DNA of 34,065 nucleotides from JAGNHB01 sp964436005 (lineage in GTDB: Bacteria > Acidobacteriota > JAAYUB01), in contig CAYTBK010000033.1 of the NCBI GenBank assembly GCA_964436005.1, forward strand, positions 1 through 34,065, read 5' to 3'. Of this stretch, positions 7,700 through 19,400 are shown piece by piece. The notes below the pieces were generated by a model. The model made no database searches, had not been told where the DNA came from, and was given only the letters and a program-made list of their open reading frames with translations. The position numbers and the translations under genes are program-made. Each line of letters opens with the position of its first letter. Position 1 is the stretch's first letter.

Positions 7700-9712
7700 A
7701 TGGCCAACAAAATGATTCTTGCGCTCATCCTGTTGGGTTTCTCTCTAGTGCTGAGCCTTTCCGCCCAGGAAGCCACGGCCTCCCAGAAACCGGAAATCAA
7801 GGACACCGAGGAGATGAACCTGGAGGACCTCCTCAACACCTCGGTGAGCACCGGGAGTTCGACGGCGAAGAAGATCAGCGAGAGCCCGAACGTCATCTCC
7901 GTCATCACCGAGGAAGACATCCGCCGCAGCGGTTACCAGGACCTCTACCAGGTGCTCACGCTGGTGCCCGGGGTCCAGATCACGGAAACCTACTGGCGCC
8001 CCCGCACCCTGGTCTTCCGCGGCGTGCTGATGACCAACTACAACGACAAGTCCCTGCTGCTGGTCAACGGGATTCCCCTGTACGAATCGGTCAACCGGGA
8101 ATACTACCTCAACTCCATCCCCGTCGCCGCCATCAAGCGGATCGAGGTCATCCGCGGGCCCGCTTCGGTCATGTACGGCACCAACGCCTTCACCGGGGCT
8201 ATCAACATCATCACCCACGACGGGACCGAGGAGTCCTATGTCGAGGGCAAGGGCGGCACCTTCCACACCTACGGGGCGTCCGGCCGCGTCAACCTGTCCC
8301 GCGGCGGCTTTTCCTTCCTGGGCGCGGGCACCTGCCGCCGGGACGACGGCTACCCCTTCCCCCCCTTCCCGGATTCCACCGGGGCCGTCCGGGGGCTGGA
8401 CATGGAGGACGACTACGACAACGTTTTCCTGATGGCCAGGTACAAGGGCCTGGACATCGAGTTCAGCGACTACCGGGAAAAATTCTACAAGTTCGGCATG
8501 ATCCCGAACTTCCAGTACGGGGGCCTGGCCTGGCATGCGGGGTACAACTTCTCCGCCGCCTACCGGAAGGACCTGACCGACTGGTTCCACCTCGAGGCGT
8601 GGATGCGCTACAACTACCACGACCGGGAGAACACCGTGGGCGTCTTCGACTATCCGCCCCTGACCCCGCCGAACTACCTCTCCTACAAGGGCCGCCTGTT
8701 CCAGTTCCAGGTCAAGGGCGACTTCCGGCTGACCGAGCATCACCACCTGTCCGTCGGCGGCAGCGTGGAACGCCTGATGTTCGACGACGTGCTCTCCGTG
8801 TACGACGACCGGGAGCGGACCGTCATCGACCCGGCCTACCTCTCCCAGACGGTGGTGCCCTCCATCACCAACCGGGACGTGTTCTTCCAGCTGGAAGGCG
8901 ACGTCTGCTCCTGGTTGGGCTACGTCGGCGGCGGGCGCTACACCAAGCTGGACAGCGGCCTGGACGACTTCTCCCCCCGCCTGGGCGCCGTCATCCGGGC
9001 GAGGAAGGATCTCTCTTTCAAAGTCCTCTACCAGAAGTCGTTCCGGGCCCCGGCCCCCCTCGAGCTGTTCACGCACATGCCCCGGATCCTGAACGGGGAC
9101 CCCAGCCTGAAGCCCGAGACCAACAAGACCTTCGAGGTTGCGGCGGACTACTCGTACCAGGACATGGGCACCGTCCGCTTCAACTTCTTCCGCGCCCAGT
9201 TGGACAACCTGATCGACCGCCTGACCAAGGGCACGCCGCCCACCCCCACCTACAGCAACGTGTTCTCGGCGACCTACTACGGTTTCGAGCTGGAGGGGAA
9301 GGTCGTCTACAAGGACGTCCTCTCCGCCTTCGCCAACGTCTCGTACGCCAAGGGCAAGAACTCCCTGACGGACGCGAACCTGGATTCCTTCGCCAGAGTC
9401 CTGGCCAACTTCGGGGTTGACGTCACCCTGTTCAAGAAACTCGTGCTCTCCCCCCGCATCCAGTACATCGGGACGAGGGAGAGCCGTCTGGTTGGCGGCA
9501 CGGCCTACGAGATCGACCCGTACTGCCTGATCAACTTCACCGCCCAGTACGAGATCACCAAAAACCTGAAAGCCCGCCTGGAGTGCGTCAACCTCACGGA
9601 CCACGCCATCTTCTACCCGGACTACGTGCGGCGCCAGACGGAGTACATCCCCGGCGAGATGACGCGCGGCTTCTTCGTCAACCTGACCTACTCCTTCGAG
9701 CTGAACCACTGA
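7700..9712 (+). CDS. TonB-dependent outer-membrane receptor
   Basis: 670 residues. A Sec signal peptide (MANKMILALILLGFSLVLSLSAQ) is followed by the segment EEMNLEDLLNTSVSTGS common in this receptor class, then a plug domain at about 50-165 (SVITEEDIRRSGYQDL, LVPGVQI, LLLVNGIPLYE, IKRIEVIRGPASVMYGTNAF, GAINIIT). The rest is a beta-barrel (SFRAPAPLELF, LKPETNKTFEVAADY, NVFSATYYGFELEGK) that ends in aromatic beta-strands (GFFVNLTYSFELNH). It imports an unknown ligand across the outer membrane using TonB energy; no substrate gene is adjacent. GGAGGT lies seven bases before the ATG at 7700; the ATG at 7694 is too close to it. Its own promoter and terminator make it a single-gene unit. Confidence 0.9.
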   Translation: MANKMILALILLGFSLVLSLSAQEATASQKPEIKDTEEMNLEDLLNTSVSTGSSTAKKISESPNVISVITEEDIRRSGYQDLYQVLTLVPGVQITETYWRPRTLVFRGVLMTNYNDKSLLLVNGIPLYESVNREYYLNSIPVAAIKRIEVIRGPASVMYGTNAFTGAINIITHDGTEESYVEGKGGTFHTYGASGRVNLSRGGFSFLGAGTCRRDDGYPFPPFPDSTGAVRGLDMEDDYDNVFLMARYKGLDIEFSDYREKFYKFGMIPNFQYGGLAWHAGYNFSAAYRKDLTDWFHLEAWMRYNYHDRENTVGVFDYPPLTPPNYLSYKGRLFQFQVKGDFRLTEHHHLSVGGSVERLMFDDVLSVYDDRERTVIDPAYLSQTVVPSITNRDVFFQLEGDVCSWLGYVGGGRYTKLDSGLDDFSPRLGAVIRARKDLSFKVLYQKSFRAPAPLELFTHMPRILNGDPSLKPETNKTFEVAADYSYQDMGTVRFNFFRAQLDNLIDRLTKGTPPTPTYSNVFSATYYGFELEGKVVYKDVLSAFANVSYAKGKNSLTDANLDSFARVLANFGVDVTLFKKLVLSPRIQYIGTRESRLVGGTAYEIDPYCLINFTAQYEITKNLKARLECVNLTDHAIFYPDYVRRQTEYIPGEMTRGFFVNLTYSFELNH

Positions 9713-9721
9713 GGCAGTCCG

Positions 9722-9754
9722 CCCGGCCCCCTTCCGACAACGAAGGGGGCCGGG
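9722..9754 (+). terminator. Strong terminator-like hairpin after the TonB receptor
   Basis: A perfect 13-bp stem (CCCGGCCCCCTTC with GAAGGGGGCCGGG) and a 7-base loop start 10 bases after the receptor stop codon. There is no T-run, as is common in GC-rich genomes. Confidence 0.75.
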
Positions 9755-9785
9755 GGAAGACCACGGAGACTCGAAACCCACGAAA

Positions 9786-10119
9786 AGAGCCGGCGTCCGG
9801 CGCCTACGGATGCTCTGCCGGAGGCGCCTTCCGCCGGAAGGCGCACCCGGGGGCAGATTGCCGAGCGCACAACGATCATCGCGCGACAGCACGGGACGCG
9901 GGTGCGCCGGCCGGCGTCCGGCGCCTACGGATGCTCTGCCGGAGGCGCCTTCCGCCGGAAGGCGNNNNNNNNNNNNNNNNNNNNNNNNNNNNNNNNNNNN
10001 NNNNNNNNNNNNNNNNNNNNNNNNNNNNNNNNNNNNNNNNNNNNNNNNNNNNNNNNNNNNNNNNTCATCGCGCGACAGCACGGGACGCGGGTGCGCCGGC
10101 CGGCGTCCGGCGCCTACGG
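9786..10119. repeat. 121-bp tandem repeat, interrupted by an assembly gap
   Basis: The core CGGCGTCCGGCGCCTACGG starts at 9791, 9912 and 10101. The first two starts are exactly 121 bases apart, and the intervening sequence (GCTCTGCCGGAGGCGCCTTC hairpin arm, then an acidic-looking unique stretch, then ATCATCGCGCGACAGCACGG) continues into the second unit up to the N run and resumes after it. The same core also occurs singly at about 7142 and 7489, so this is a local tandem expansion of a dispersed repeat. Confidence 0.85.
9965..10064. other. Assembly gap (100 N) inside the tandem repeat
   Basis: This is a run of exactly 100 N, so its length is probably a placeholder. The unit phase on the two sides predicts a true length of 32 bases plus a multiple of 121. 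Confidence 0.95.
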
Positions 10120-10171
10120 GCTGAGTCCCGTGTCTTCGTGATTTCGTTTATTACTTTATATTTTCAATGCA

Positions 10172-11188
10172 TCAGCAGATGCGCGGGAGAATCTCGCCGG
10201 CGGGCATGTCCAGCAGCCGCCCGCCGCCCGTGGCCGTGCGCAGGACCACCCGCCCCGGCGGCCCGGGGGTGACGTGCCCGATGAGGGCCGCCTCCCGGCC
10301 GAGGGGCTGGGCGCGCCAGGCGTCCAGGGCCGTGGACGAGTGGGCCGGCGGCACGAAGGCCACCATCTTCCCCTCGTTGGCCAGGTGCAGGGGGTCGAAG
10401 CCGAAGATCTCGCAGGCGGCGGCGACGCCTTCCCGGACGGGCACGGCCTCCTCCAGGACCTCCAGCCCGACGCCGGCGGCTTCGGCCATCTCGTTGAGCA
10501 CGGCGGCCAACCCGCCGCGGGTGGGGTCGCGCAGGGCCCGCACGGGGACATGCGCGTCCAGGAGAGCCTGCACCAGCGGGAAGAGGGGCGCGCAGTCGGA
10601 GCGCACGGTGTCGGGCAAGGTCAGGCCGTTCCGGCCGGCCATGACGGTGACGCCGTGGTCGCCCAGGGAACCGGAGACCAGCACGGCGTCGCCCGGCCGG
10701 ATGAGGCGCGGCGACGGGGGCGGGTCCAGCCGGCACACGCCGATCCCGGAGGAGGTGACGAAGACGCGGTCAGCCTTGCCCCGCGGCACCACCTTGGTGT
10801 CGCCGGCCACCACCGGCACGCCGGCCTCGTCCGCCGCCGCCCGCATGCCCTGCAGCACGCGGCGCAGCACGTCGAAGGGCAGCCCCTCCTCGAGGATGAA
10901 GCCGGCGGAGAGGGCCAGCGCCTGGGCCCCGCCGGCCGCCAGGTCGTTCACCGTGCCGCACACGGCCAGGCGGCCGATGTCCCCGCCCGGGAAGAAGAGG
11001 GGGTCCACCACGAAGGCGTCGGTGGTGAAGGCCAGCGGGCCGTCCGCCTTCCCCAGGAAGGCGCAGTCCTCCAGGGGGGCCAGCCGGTCGTTCCGCAGGC
11101 AGGGCAGGACGACCTCCTCCACCAGGCGGCGGCTGAGCCGCCCGCCGCTGCCGTGGGCGAGCTGGACGGTCTCTTCACTCGACGGCAT
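10172..11188 (-). CDS. hypE: Hydrogenase maturation protein HypE (carbamoyl dehydratase)
   Basis: 338 residues of the AIR-synthase/HypE fold: GSGGRLSRRLVEEV near the N-terminus, DGPLAFTTDAFVVDPLFFPGGDIG, GTVNDLAAGGAQ, VAGDTKVVPRGKAD, RDPTRGGLAAVLNE and the conserved C-terminal PRIC. HypE dehydrates the thiocarboxamide made on this C-terminal Cys by HypF into thiocyanate, the source of the CN ligands of the [NiFe] centre. The C-terminal Cys is intact, so the enzyme should be active. The ATG at 11188 overlaps the end of hypC by 14 bp, with AGGAGGAG upstream. It is the last gene of hypF-hypC-hypE. HypD, the usual neighbour that accepts the cyanide, is missing here. Confidence 0.96.
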   Translation of the reverse strand: MPSSEETVQLAHGSGGRLSRRLVEEVVLPCLRNDRLAPLEDCAFLGKADGPLAFTTDAFVVDPLFFPGGDIGRLAVCGTVNDLAAGGAQALALSAGFILEEGLPFDVLRRVLQGMRAAADEAGVPVVAGDTKVVPRGKADRVFVTSSGIGVCRLDPPPSPRLIRPGDAVLVSGSLGDHGVTVMAGRNGLTLPDTVRSDCAPLFPLVQALLDAHVPVRALRDPTRGGLAAVLNEMAEAAGVGLEVLEEAVPVREGVAAACEIFGFDPLHLANEGKMVAFVPPAHSSTALDAWRAQPLGREAALIGHVTPGPPGRVVLRTATGGGRLLDMPAGEILPRIC

Positions 11189-11417
11189 GGCTCTCCTCCT
11201 GCAGGGAGTCGTCCATCAGCCGGAAGAGCTCCAGCGTCTTTTCGGCCTCCTCCTCGTCCAGTCGCTCGATGGCGAAGCCGGCGTGCACGATCACGTACTC
11301 GCCCGGCCGGGCGTCGGGCAGGATGGCCAGGTTGACGTCCTGGCGCACGCCGCCGAATTCGGCCACGGCAGACAGCCCCTCGACGGATTCGAGCCTCATG
11401 GGTACGGCCAGACACAT
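11175..11417 (-). CDS. hypC: Hydrogenase maturation chaperone HypC/HypG/HupF family
   Basis: 80 residues, typical family length. It starts MCLAVPM, the diagnostic HypC N-terminus with catalytic Cys2, and continues RQDVNLAILPDARPGEYVIV then HAGFAI with the conserved His (His45). HypC binds HypD and carries the Fe(CN)2CO precursor to the hydrogenase large subunit. AGGAGGT stands five bases before the ATG at 11417. The start lies 16 bp after the hypF stop, and the 3' end overlaps hypE by 14 bp, so the three are one operon. Confidence 0.96.
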   Translation of the reverse strand: MCLAVPMRLESVEGLSAVAEFGGVRQDVNLAILPDARPGEYVIVHAGFAIERLDEEEAEKTLELFRLMDDSLQEESHAVE

Positions 11418-11433
11418 GACGAACCTCCTGATT

Positions 11434-13886
<2,453 letters not shown>

Positions 13887-13944
13887 GGCCGCAACCTCCC
13901 CCGCCCCGCGTCCTCCGCCGGGCCCCCCACCTGCGGTCCAGGAA

Positions 13945-13966
13945 GGGGCCTTCCGCGGAAGGCCCC
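13945..13966 (-). terminator. Palindromic hairpin between the SYLF gene and hypF
   Basis: GGGGCCTTCCG/CGGAAGGCCCC is a perfect 22-base palindrome beginning 10 bases after the SYLF-gene stop on the minus strand and 59 bases before the hypF start. There is no T-run. It plausibly terminates or attenuates transcription before the hyp genes. Confidence 0.5.
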
Positions 13967-13975
13967 GATAGTACG

Positions 13976-14683
13976 CTATTTGGCGGGATATTTCTTCAGA
14001 ATCTGCAGCAGCTGGGGTGCCGGGTAGGGTTTGCTGGCGGCGCTGAGGATAGCCTTGCGGGTGTTCGTCTTCTGGTAGAAGGCCGTGTTGGCGTCGTCGT
14101 CGGAAGTCAGTCCGGCCCCCTCCAGCGACACCCCGGCGAACACGCCCTTGGAGCGGGAGTAGGTGAAGATGTCGGCCCGGAGCTTGGCGTCGGTGGCCGC
14201 CGACGTTTCCCGCCCCACCGGCCCCGCGGCCACGCTGGCCCCGGCGCCGAACTTGAAGCTGTCGCTGAGCAGCGACTGGAAGCCCTTCTCGCTGTTCACG
14301 ACCATGACCAGGTCGGTGGCCTGCCCGCCGATCTGGAAACCGATGCTGCCGCCGGTGATGGTGCAGAAGGCCGGATCGCTCCAGCCGCCCTTGGGCAGGC
14401 GGTGCACCATGATGCCCTTCCCGCGGTTGGCGCCGACGATGAAGCCCGCCTTGACCATGTTGGGGATGATGATCAGGGCCTTGCAGTTGCCCAGCAGGGA
14501 GGGCGGAATCCCGCCTTCCGGGATGTTGATGATCTCGGTGAGCACCTCGATGGAATTGTCCAGCCTCTCCCGGGAGTCCTTCTCCGAAGCCGCCCGGGCG
14601 GGCGACGTGGCCAGGAAGCCCGTTGCCAGCAGGGCGAGGGCGCACAGCAGGAGAGTGGAACGACGTTGCACTGACAATTTCAT
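13976..14683 (-). CDS. Exported SYLF/Ysc84-domain lipid-binding protein
   Basis: 235 residues. A clear Sec signal peptide (about 1-31, ending SPARA) precedes a SYLF (Ysc84, PF04366) domain covering most of the mature protein: IPEGGIPPSLLGNCKALIII, KAGFIVGANRGKGIMV, SDPAFCTITGGSIGFQIGGQ, TDLVMVVNSEKGF, KFGAGASVAAGPVGRETSA, YSRSKGVFAGVSLEGAGL. Eukaryotic SYLF proteins bind phosphoinositides; the bacterial secreted forms are poorly understood and are presumed to act on lipids in the periplasm. GGAGG stands five bases before the ATG at 14683. It is separated by 149 bp from the upstream operon and by 89 bp plus a hairpin from hypF, so it may be its own transcription unit. Confidence 0.88.
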   Translation of the reverse strand: MKLSVQRRSTLLLCALALLATGFLATSPARAASEKDSRERLDNSIEVLTEIINIPEGGIPPSLLGNCKALIIIPNMVKAGFIVGANRGKGIMVHRLPKGGWSDPAFCTITGGSIGFQIGGQATDLVMVVNSEKGFQSLLSDSFKFGAGASVAAGPVGRETSAATDAKLRADIFTYSRSKGVFAGVSLEGAGLTSDDDANTAFYQKTNTRKAILSAASKPYPAPQLLQILKKYPAK

Positions 14684-14751
14684 GAACACCTCCAAAGTAT
14701 CATCGCATGAGATGCGCCGGCATCCCACGCGGGTTCTCCGGCAAGAGCCCG

Positions 14752-14773
14752 GGCGGAAACGGGTGTTTCCGCC
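14752..14773 (-). terminator. Terminator-like hairpin after the four-gene envelope operon
   Basis: GGCGGAAAC, loop GGGT, GTTTCCGCC: a perfect 9-bp stem about 60 bases downstream of the stop at 14833 on the minus strand. There is no T-run. A smaller hairpin (CGCAT/ATGCG, 14704-14716) lies just before the ribosome-binding site of the SYLF gene. Confidence 0.5.
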
Positions 14774-14832
14774 GCGGGCCCGGCACTTGTCCGCCGCCGG
14801 CGGCGGGTCGCGGATTTCGGGCGGGCGTCCGC

Positions 14833-16461
14833 CTAGCGGTACGTCAGGCGCTCCCACACGCCGCCGGGGAAGGAGCCGCGCTCCTTGCGGATCTCCCCCA
14901 CCCCGGCCGCCACATCCAGCACGGAAGGCACGATGTCCTCCATGAAGCGGTAGAGCCCCTCCTCTTCCGACCCGGCCGCCAGGCCGGCCGTCTCGAGGAA
15001 GCCCCGGTACTTGGTCCCCGCCTCGCCGAGGCGCAGGGCCGCGGCGAAGTCGTTGGGCGCGTCGGTCCGCAGCAGGCCGGCGACCTGGGCCATCATGGCG
15101 GGCGAAGTCGCCGCCGCCACCACGCCGGGCCGGGGCGAAGAGAGGAGCACGGGGCGGGGCCAGCCGGTCCACAGCCCGCCGCCGCTGGCCGGCGCCCAGG
15201 CCACATCAGCCGCGCTGCAAAGGTACGCTGCCGCGATAATCCGGGTGAGGGCCTGCCGCAGCTCGCCCAGGTGGTCGCCGGCGGACCGGCATTCCAGGAC
15301 CAGCGCCCCCTCCAGGCCCGGCAGGCCGGCGCCGGGCTTCTGGGGCGCCAGGTCCCACGCCCAGCGGAGGGTCTGCACGTCCAGGCGCCCGAGCAGGGCC
15401 TCGAGTTCCCCGGCCGGGGGCAGGAAGCCCTTGGGCAGGCCGGCGGCGGCCGGTTCGGCCGGCTTGTCCACCGTCAGGTCGAAATCGGACTCCTCGCTGC
15501 GGGCCGTGCCGAAGGCGGCCCCGGTGTACTTCGGCTGCTCCAGGTCCTTCCGGCGGGAGGCGGGCACGGCCAGCACGCCGCCCAAGAGCAGGGCCGCGGA
15601 AAGCTTCGTCCCCGGCGCCTTCCGGATCATCCAGAAGGGCGGCGCATCGGCCGGGGCGGCCGTGACGGCCTTCATGGGCGGAAGCACCGGCAAGGGCCCC
15701 CGCGCGTCCTGGAACACCCGTTCCTCGACCCAGCCGTCCCCCTCCCGCCGGATGGCGGAGAGCAGGCGGGCCTTGCCGTTCAGTTCGCCGGACTTGCCGA
15801 AAACCCAGTACTTCCGGTAGTAGGGCGTCTTGCGGACGGCGTCCAGGTCGACGTCCAGGACGAAGTCGGCCGCCCCGCCCGCGAAGGAGGCGGGCAGCTC
15901 TTCCCCGCCGCCCTGGGCGAGCATCCGGGCCGCCTCGCCCAGCAGCCGCTCCGTGGTGGCGAAACAGAGGAGGTCGCCGGAGGCGACGAGGCCGAAACCG
16001 AACAGGCCTTTGGCCGCCTTGAAGCGGCAGGTCCGCTCGAAGCGGGTGACCGCCGGGTACCCCGCGGCGAGCGCGGTGGCGACGGCCAGGCCGGCCGGCG
16101 TGACGCGGGCGACGATGAGCGCCTCCCGCCGGCCGGGGTCGTACACCGCCGCCGTGAGCTCCGTGCAGCCGACCTTGACCAGGAAGGACAGGTCGAACGT
16201 TTCGCCGAGCACTTCATCGAGCTTGCTGCCCAGGTCCTGGAGCTTGAGGGCGATGCGCGAGCGCTCCATGACCTTGGCGGCGACGCTGTCGGACCAGGCC
16301 TCCCGGAAGCTCGCGTTCTCCCACAGGGCGACGGCTTCGGGGACGCTCCGGACGTTCAGCTTGACCATCGCCCCGGGCGGAACGGCCAGTCCCGCGGCGA
16401 GCAGATGGGCGAAGGCGAAGGAGGCGATAAGGGCAAGGGTGAGAATCCGCAGTTTCTTCAT
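14833..16461 (-). CDS. Exported protein of unknown function, last gene of the envelope operon
   Basis: 542 residues. A Sec signal peptide (MKKLRILTLALIASFAFAHLLAAGLA) is followed by a mature protein with no motif I can name. The opening VPPGAMVKLNVRSVPEAVAL and the alternating pattern of predicted strands and helices recall DUF3352-type exported proteins, but this is weak. No catalytic motif or repeats are evident. TAGGAGG stands six bases before the ATG at 16461; the earlier in-frame ATG at 16479 lies inside the upstream gene and lacks a site. The start is only 10 bp after the stop of the giant repeat protein, so co-translation and a shared role in the periplasm are likely. Confidence 0.8.
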   Translation of the reverse strand: MKKLRILTLALIASFAFAHLLAAGLAVPPGAMVKLNVRSVPEAVALWENASFREAWSDSVAAKVMERSRIALKLQDLGSKLDEVLGETFDLSFLVKVGCTELTAAVYDPGRREALIVARVTPAGLAVATALAAGYPAVTRFERTCRFKAAKGLFGFGLVASGDLLCFATTERLLGEAARMLAQGGGEELPASFAGGAADFVLDVDLDAVRKTPYYRKYWVFGKSGELNGKARLLSAIRREGDGWVEERVFQDARGPLPVLPPMKAVTAAPADAPPFWMIRKAPGTKLSAALLLGGVLAVPASRRKDLEQPKYTGAAFGTARSEESDFDLTVDKPAEPAAAGLPKGFLPPAGELEALLGRLDVQTLRWAWDLAPQKPGAGLPGLEGALVLECRSAGDHLGELRQALTRIIAAAYLCSAADVAWAPASGGGLWTGWPRPVLLSSPRPGVVAAATSPAMMAQVAGLLRTDAPNDFAAALRLGEAGTKYRGFLETAGLAAGSEEEGLYRFMEDIVPSVLDVAAGVGEIRKERGSFPGGVWERLTYR

Positions 16462-16471
16462 GGTTCGCCTC

Positions 16472-19400
16472 CTACTCATCCAGGGACTGCAGCAGGGTGA
16501 ACGGGGGGGCGGCCTCGCGCTTCCGCTGTTCCGCCTCCACCGCTTCGATCCGCTCGCAGAGGGCCCTCCGTTCGCTCCAGGGGATGGCCCACGGCAGCGC
16601 GTCCCGGGCCATCGTCAGCCAGGCCTGAGTCTGGAAGACCTTGGCCAGGGGGGCCTCGAAGAGGAGCACGTCGGCCCCGCTCGCCCCCGCGGTCCGCAAG
16701 GGCGAGGCGAGGGAGTAGCCGAGGGAGCCCTCCTCTTCGGAATCGGCGCTCAGGAAGGGGAACCGGCCGCTGTAGCCGAAGGCTTCCTCCGCCACGATGG
16801 GCAGCACCTGCAGCGTCTTCCCGGCGGCGACGGCCGCCTTCAGGAGGGACGCCGTCCAGGCGTCGGACTCGTCGCCGCCCGGGCGGGACCGCAGCAGCGG
16901 GATCACCGCGGCGGCCAGGACGTCGCCGCGCTTGGCCGCCAGCGCCTCCACCAGGAGGTCCGCGCAGAGGATCCGGGCGTCGGCGTGGGCGGCGGGCAGG
17001 GCCTTCGCCCCGTCCAGGGCCGCCTTGGCCCCGAGCGTCTTCAGGGACAGGCGGAAGGCGAGCAGGGCGTTCATCTCCGACCAGGACTTCACCTGGCCCA
17101 GGTTGACCGCCGTCAGGACGGACTGGCCCCAGGCGGTGTCGGCCGCCGACTTCTTCTCCAGGCGGGCGATGAAGTCCGTCTTGTCGGAAACCGGGATGTC
17201 CGGCCGGCGCAGGAAGGCGTCCAGGGCCGCCCCGTCCGGCGCCGGGGCGCCGATGGCGACCCCGGCGAGCAGGCCGAGGCGCACCGTCCGCCCGGCGAGG
17301 GGTTCCGTGCTGCGCAGGGCGGCCAGGAAGGGGCCGGCCGCATCGGCGAAGCCCAGGTCCAGCAACTTCTCCACGGTCTGCGCGGCGAAGTGGGCCCGGC
17401 GGGACGTCTGCCCCAGGGCGCGGGTGAAGAGCCTCACCGCCTCCGCCTTGTTCCCCTGCTGGCCTTCCATGGCGCCGAGGGCCCACAGGTCGTCATCGGA
17501 AGGCAGGCGGCCGGCCATGTTTTTCACCAGGCAGGCCTTGCGGATCAGCAGGGCCGCCCGGTCGTCGCCGAGTTCGTCGCAGACGGCGGACAGGACGTCC
17601 GGCCACGAGTCGATGCGGTCGTATTCCGCCAGCCAAGCGCCCACCGTTTCCGGCGTAAACGTCGCCCCGGCCAGCCCGATCTTCCGCAAGGCGTTCATGA
17701 CCTCGGTGAAGTTCTCGGCGGTGACGGCGTTCTTGAGGCTCTCGCTGCGGAGGAAGGCCCCCGGAACGAATTCCTTCCCGGGAACGGCGCTCCGCTTCGA
17801 CGGGAACGTCTTCAGCAGGCGGTACAGGCGGGCCTCCCGGCCCAGGGCGAGTTCCGGGCCGATCTTGGCTTCCGCTGCCTCGGCGAAGCCGGGGAGGTCG
17901 GCCTCCCGCAACAGGCGGTTTTCCAGGAAGAAGGTCAGGGCCCGGTCGGAGAACGAGGCGTCCCGGAAGAAGGCGAGCATCCAGGCGGCGCGGACCGCGT
18001 CGTCCTTCATGCCCGCCAGGAAGCGGATGAAGAGGTTCCGCACCTCGTCGCCCGGCACCCCGCCGCCCACGGCCGTCAGGAAGAGCTTGCGCCAAAGCGG
18101 GGCCGTGCGGTCCATCAGGCCCTTCTCCCGCCCGATCCGGAGCAGTTCCTCCCCGCGCGTCTCGCCCAGGGAACCGGAGCGGAAGGAGATCAGGGACATG
18201 AGGTCCTCGTAGGTCTTGCCCAATTCCGCCACGTCGCCCCGCAGCGAGGCCAGGCGGACGCGGTGGTAGGTGTCGGCCAGGGGCAGGGGCTTGAGCTCCT
18301 CGAGCCAGGCCAGCGCGTCGGCGGCCAGGGGGGCGTCCCCCGCGCCGAGGGCCGACTCGAAGAGGGTCTCGTACTCCTCCCGCCGCCGGTGGTTCTGCTC
18401 CAGGCCCACCATGATGGTGGAAAGAGCGTCGGCCCGGCGCGCCTTGTCCTTCAGCAGCCACTCGGAGTAGGCGTACATCTGGCGGGCCCAGACCGGGCTC
18501 ATGAGGTGCTGGGCGCTGTCGGCCTCCGTGTCCAGGAGCTGTCGGACGGGCAGGATGCGCAGCACCTCGCGGTAGGGCCCGTCCACGGGCAGGGCGCCGC
18601 CGGAGAAGGTCCCCAGCCGGGCCAGGTTGGTCTTGACCCAGACCGGGTCCTGATCGGAGAAGAGGGTCTGCAGGACCCCCGCCGCCCCCGCGTAGTCCCG
18701 GCGGTAGGCCAGCAGTTCGGCCAGGACGTACTGGTGGTGGGTGACGCCGGAGTAACCCGGCCCCAGCTCGGCCGCCCGCCCGGCGTTCAGGAGGATCTCC
18801 AGGTAGCGAGCGGCGCAAGAGTTGGGAGCGACGGCGTCGGCGAAGAGGGCCTTGAGGATGGCGGCCTCCGCGGGCGCGTCCCCCGTCAGGTAGGCGTAGT
18901 GGGCCCGCCGCTCCCGGATGGACCGGATCTCCGCGGGATCGGTGGACTTGCGGGCGAGGACGGCCAGCAGGGCCGAGATCTCGCCCCACATGCCGCGCCT
19001 GGCGTGGTAGCGCTGCATCTCCCAGGGAAGGGACGACCCGTTCTCCGCCTGCAGCTGGAGTTGGTACAGCGGCTTGAGCTGGCCGCTGAGGCCCCCGGCC
19101 TCGAAGGCCTCGCGCAGCCTTTCCTGCAGGCTGCTCCGGTCCTTCAGGAGGACGATCTTCGGCAGCCGGAGCTTGAAGGCGGCCGCCACTTCCGCGCGGA
19201 CCTCGGCCGGAACGGTTCCGGCCAGCAGATCCCGCAGCTGGCTGCCCAGGTAGTTTTCCAGGCGGTCGCGGTCGTCACCCACTTCCGAGGTGTCCACCAC
19301 CGCGTCCACGAGGGCCCCGCAGGTCGAGGCGAGCTTCCCGGCGTCCCGCGCCGCCGGCAGCAGCTCGCACCGCTCCAGCGCGTCGAGGGCCGCCGGCTCC

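Noticed and set aside
9786..10119. CRISPR array
   Set aside because: Units are 121 bases long and almost fully identical, without short repeats and unique spacers, and no cas genes are nearby.
14684..15172. Extended N-terminus of the SYLF protein
   Set aside because: The extension overlaps the preceding gene in another frame and removes the signal peptide; GGAGG precedes the ATG at 14683.
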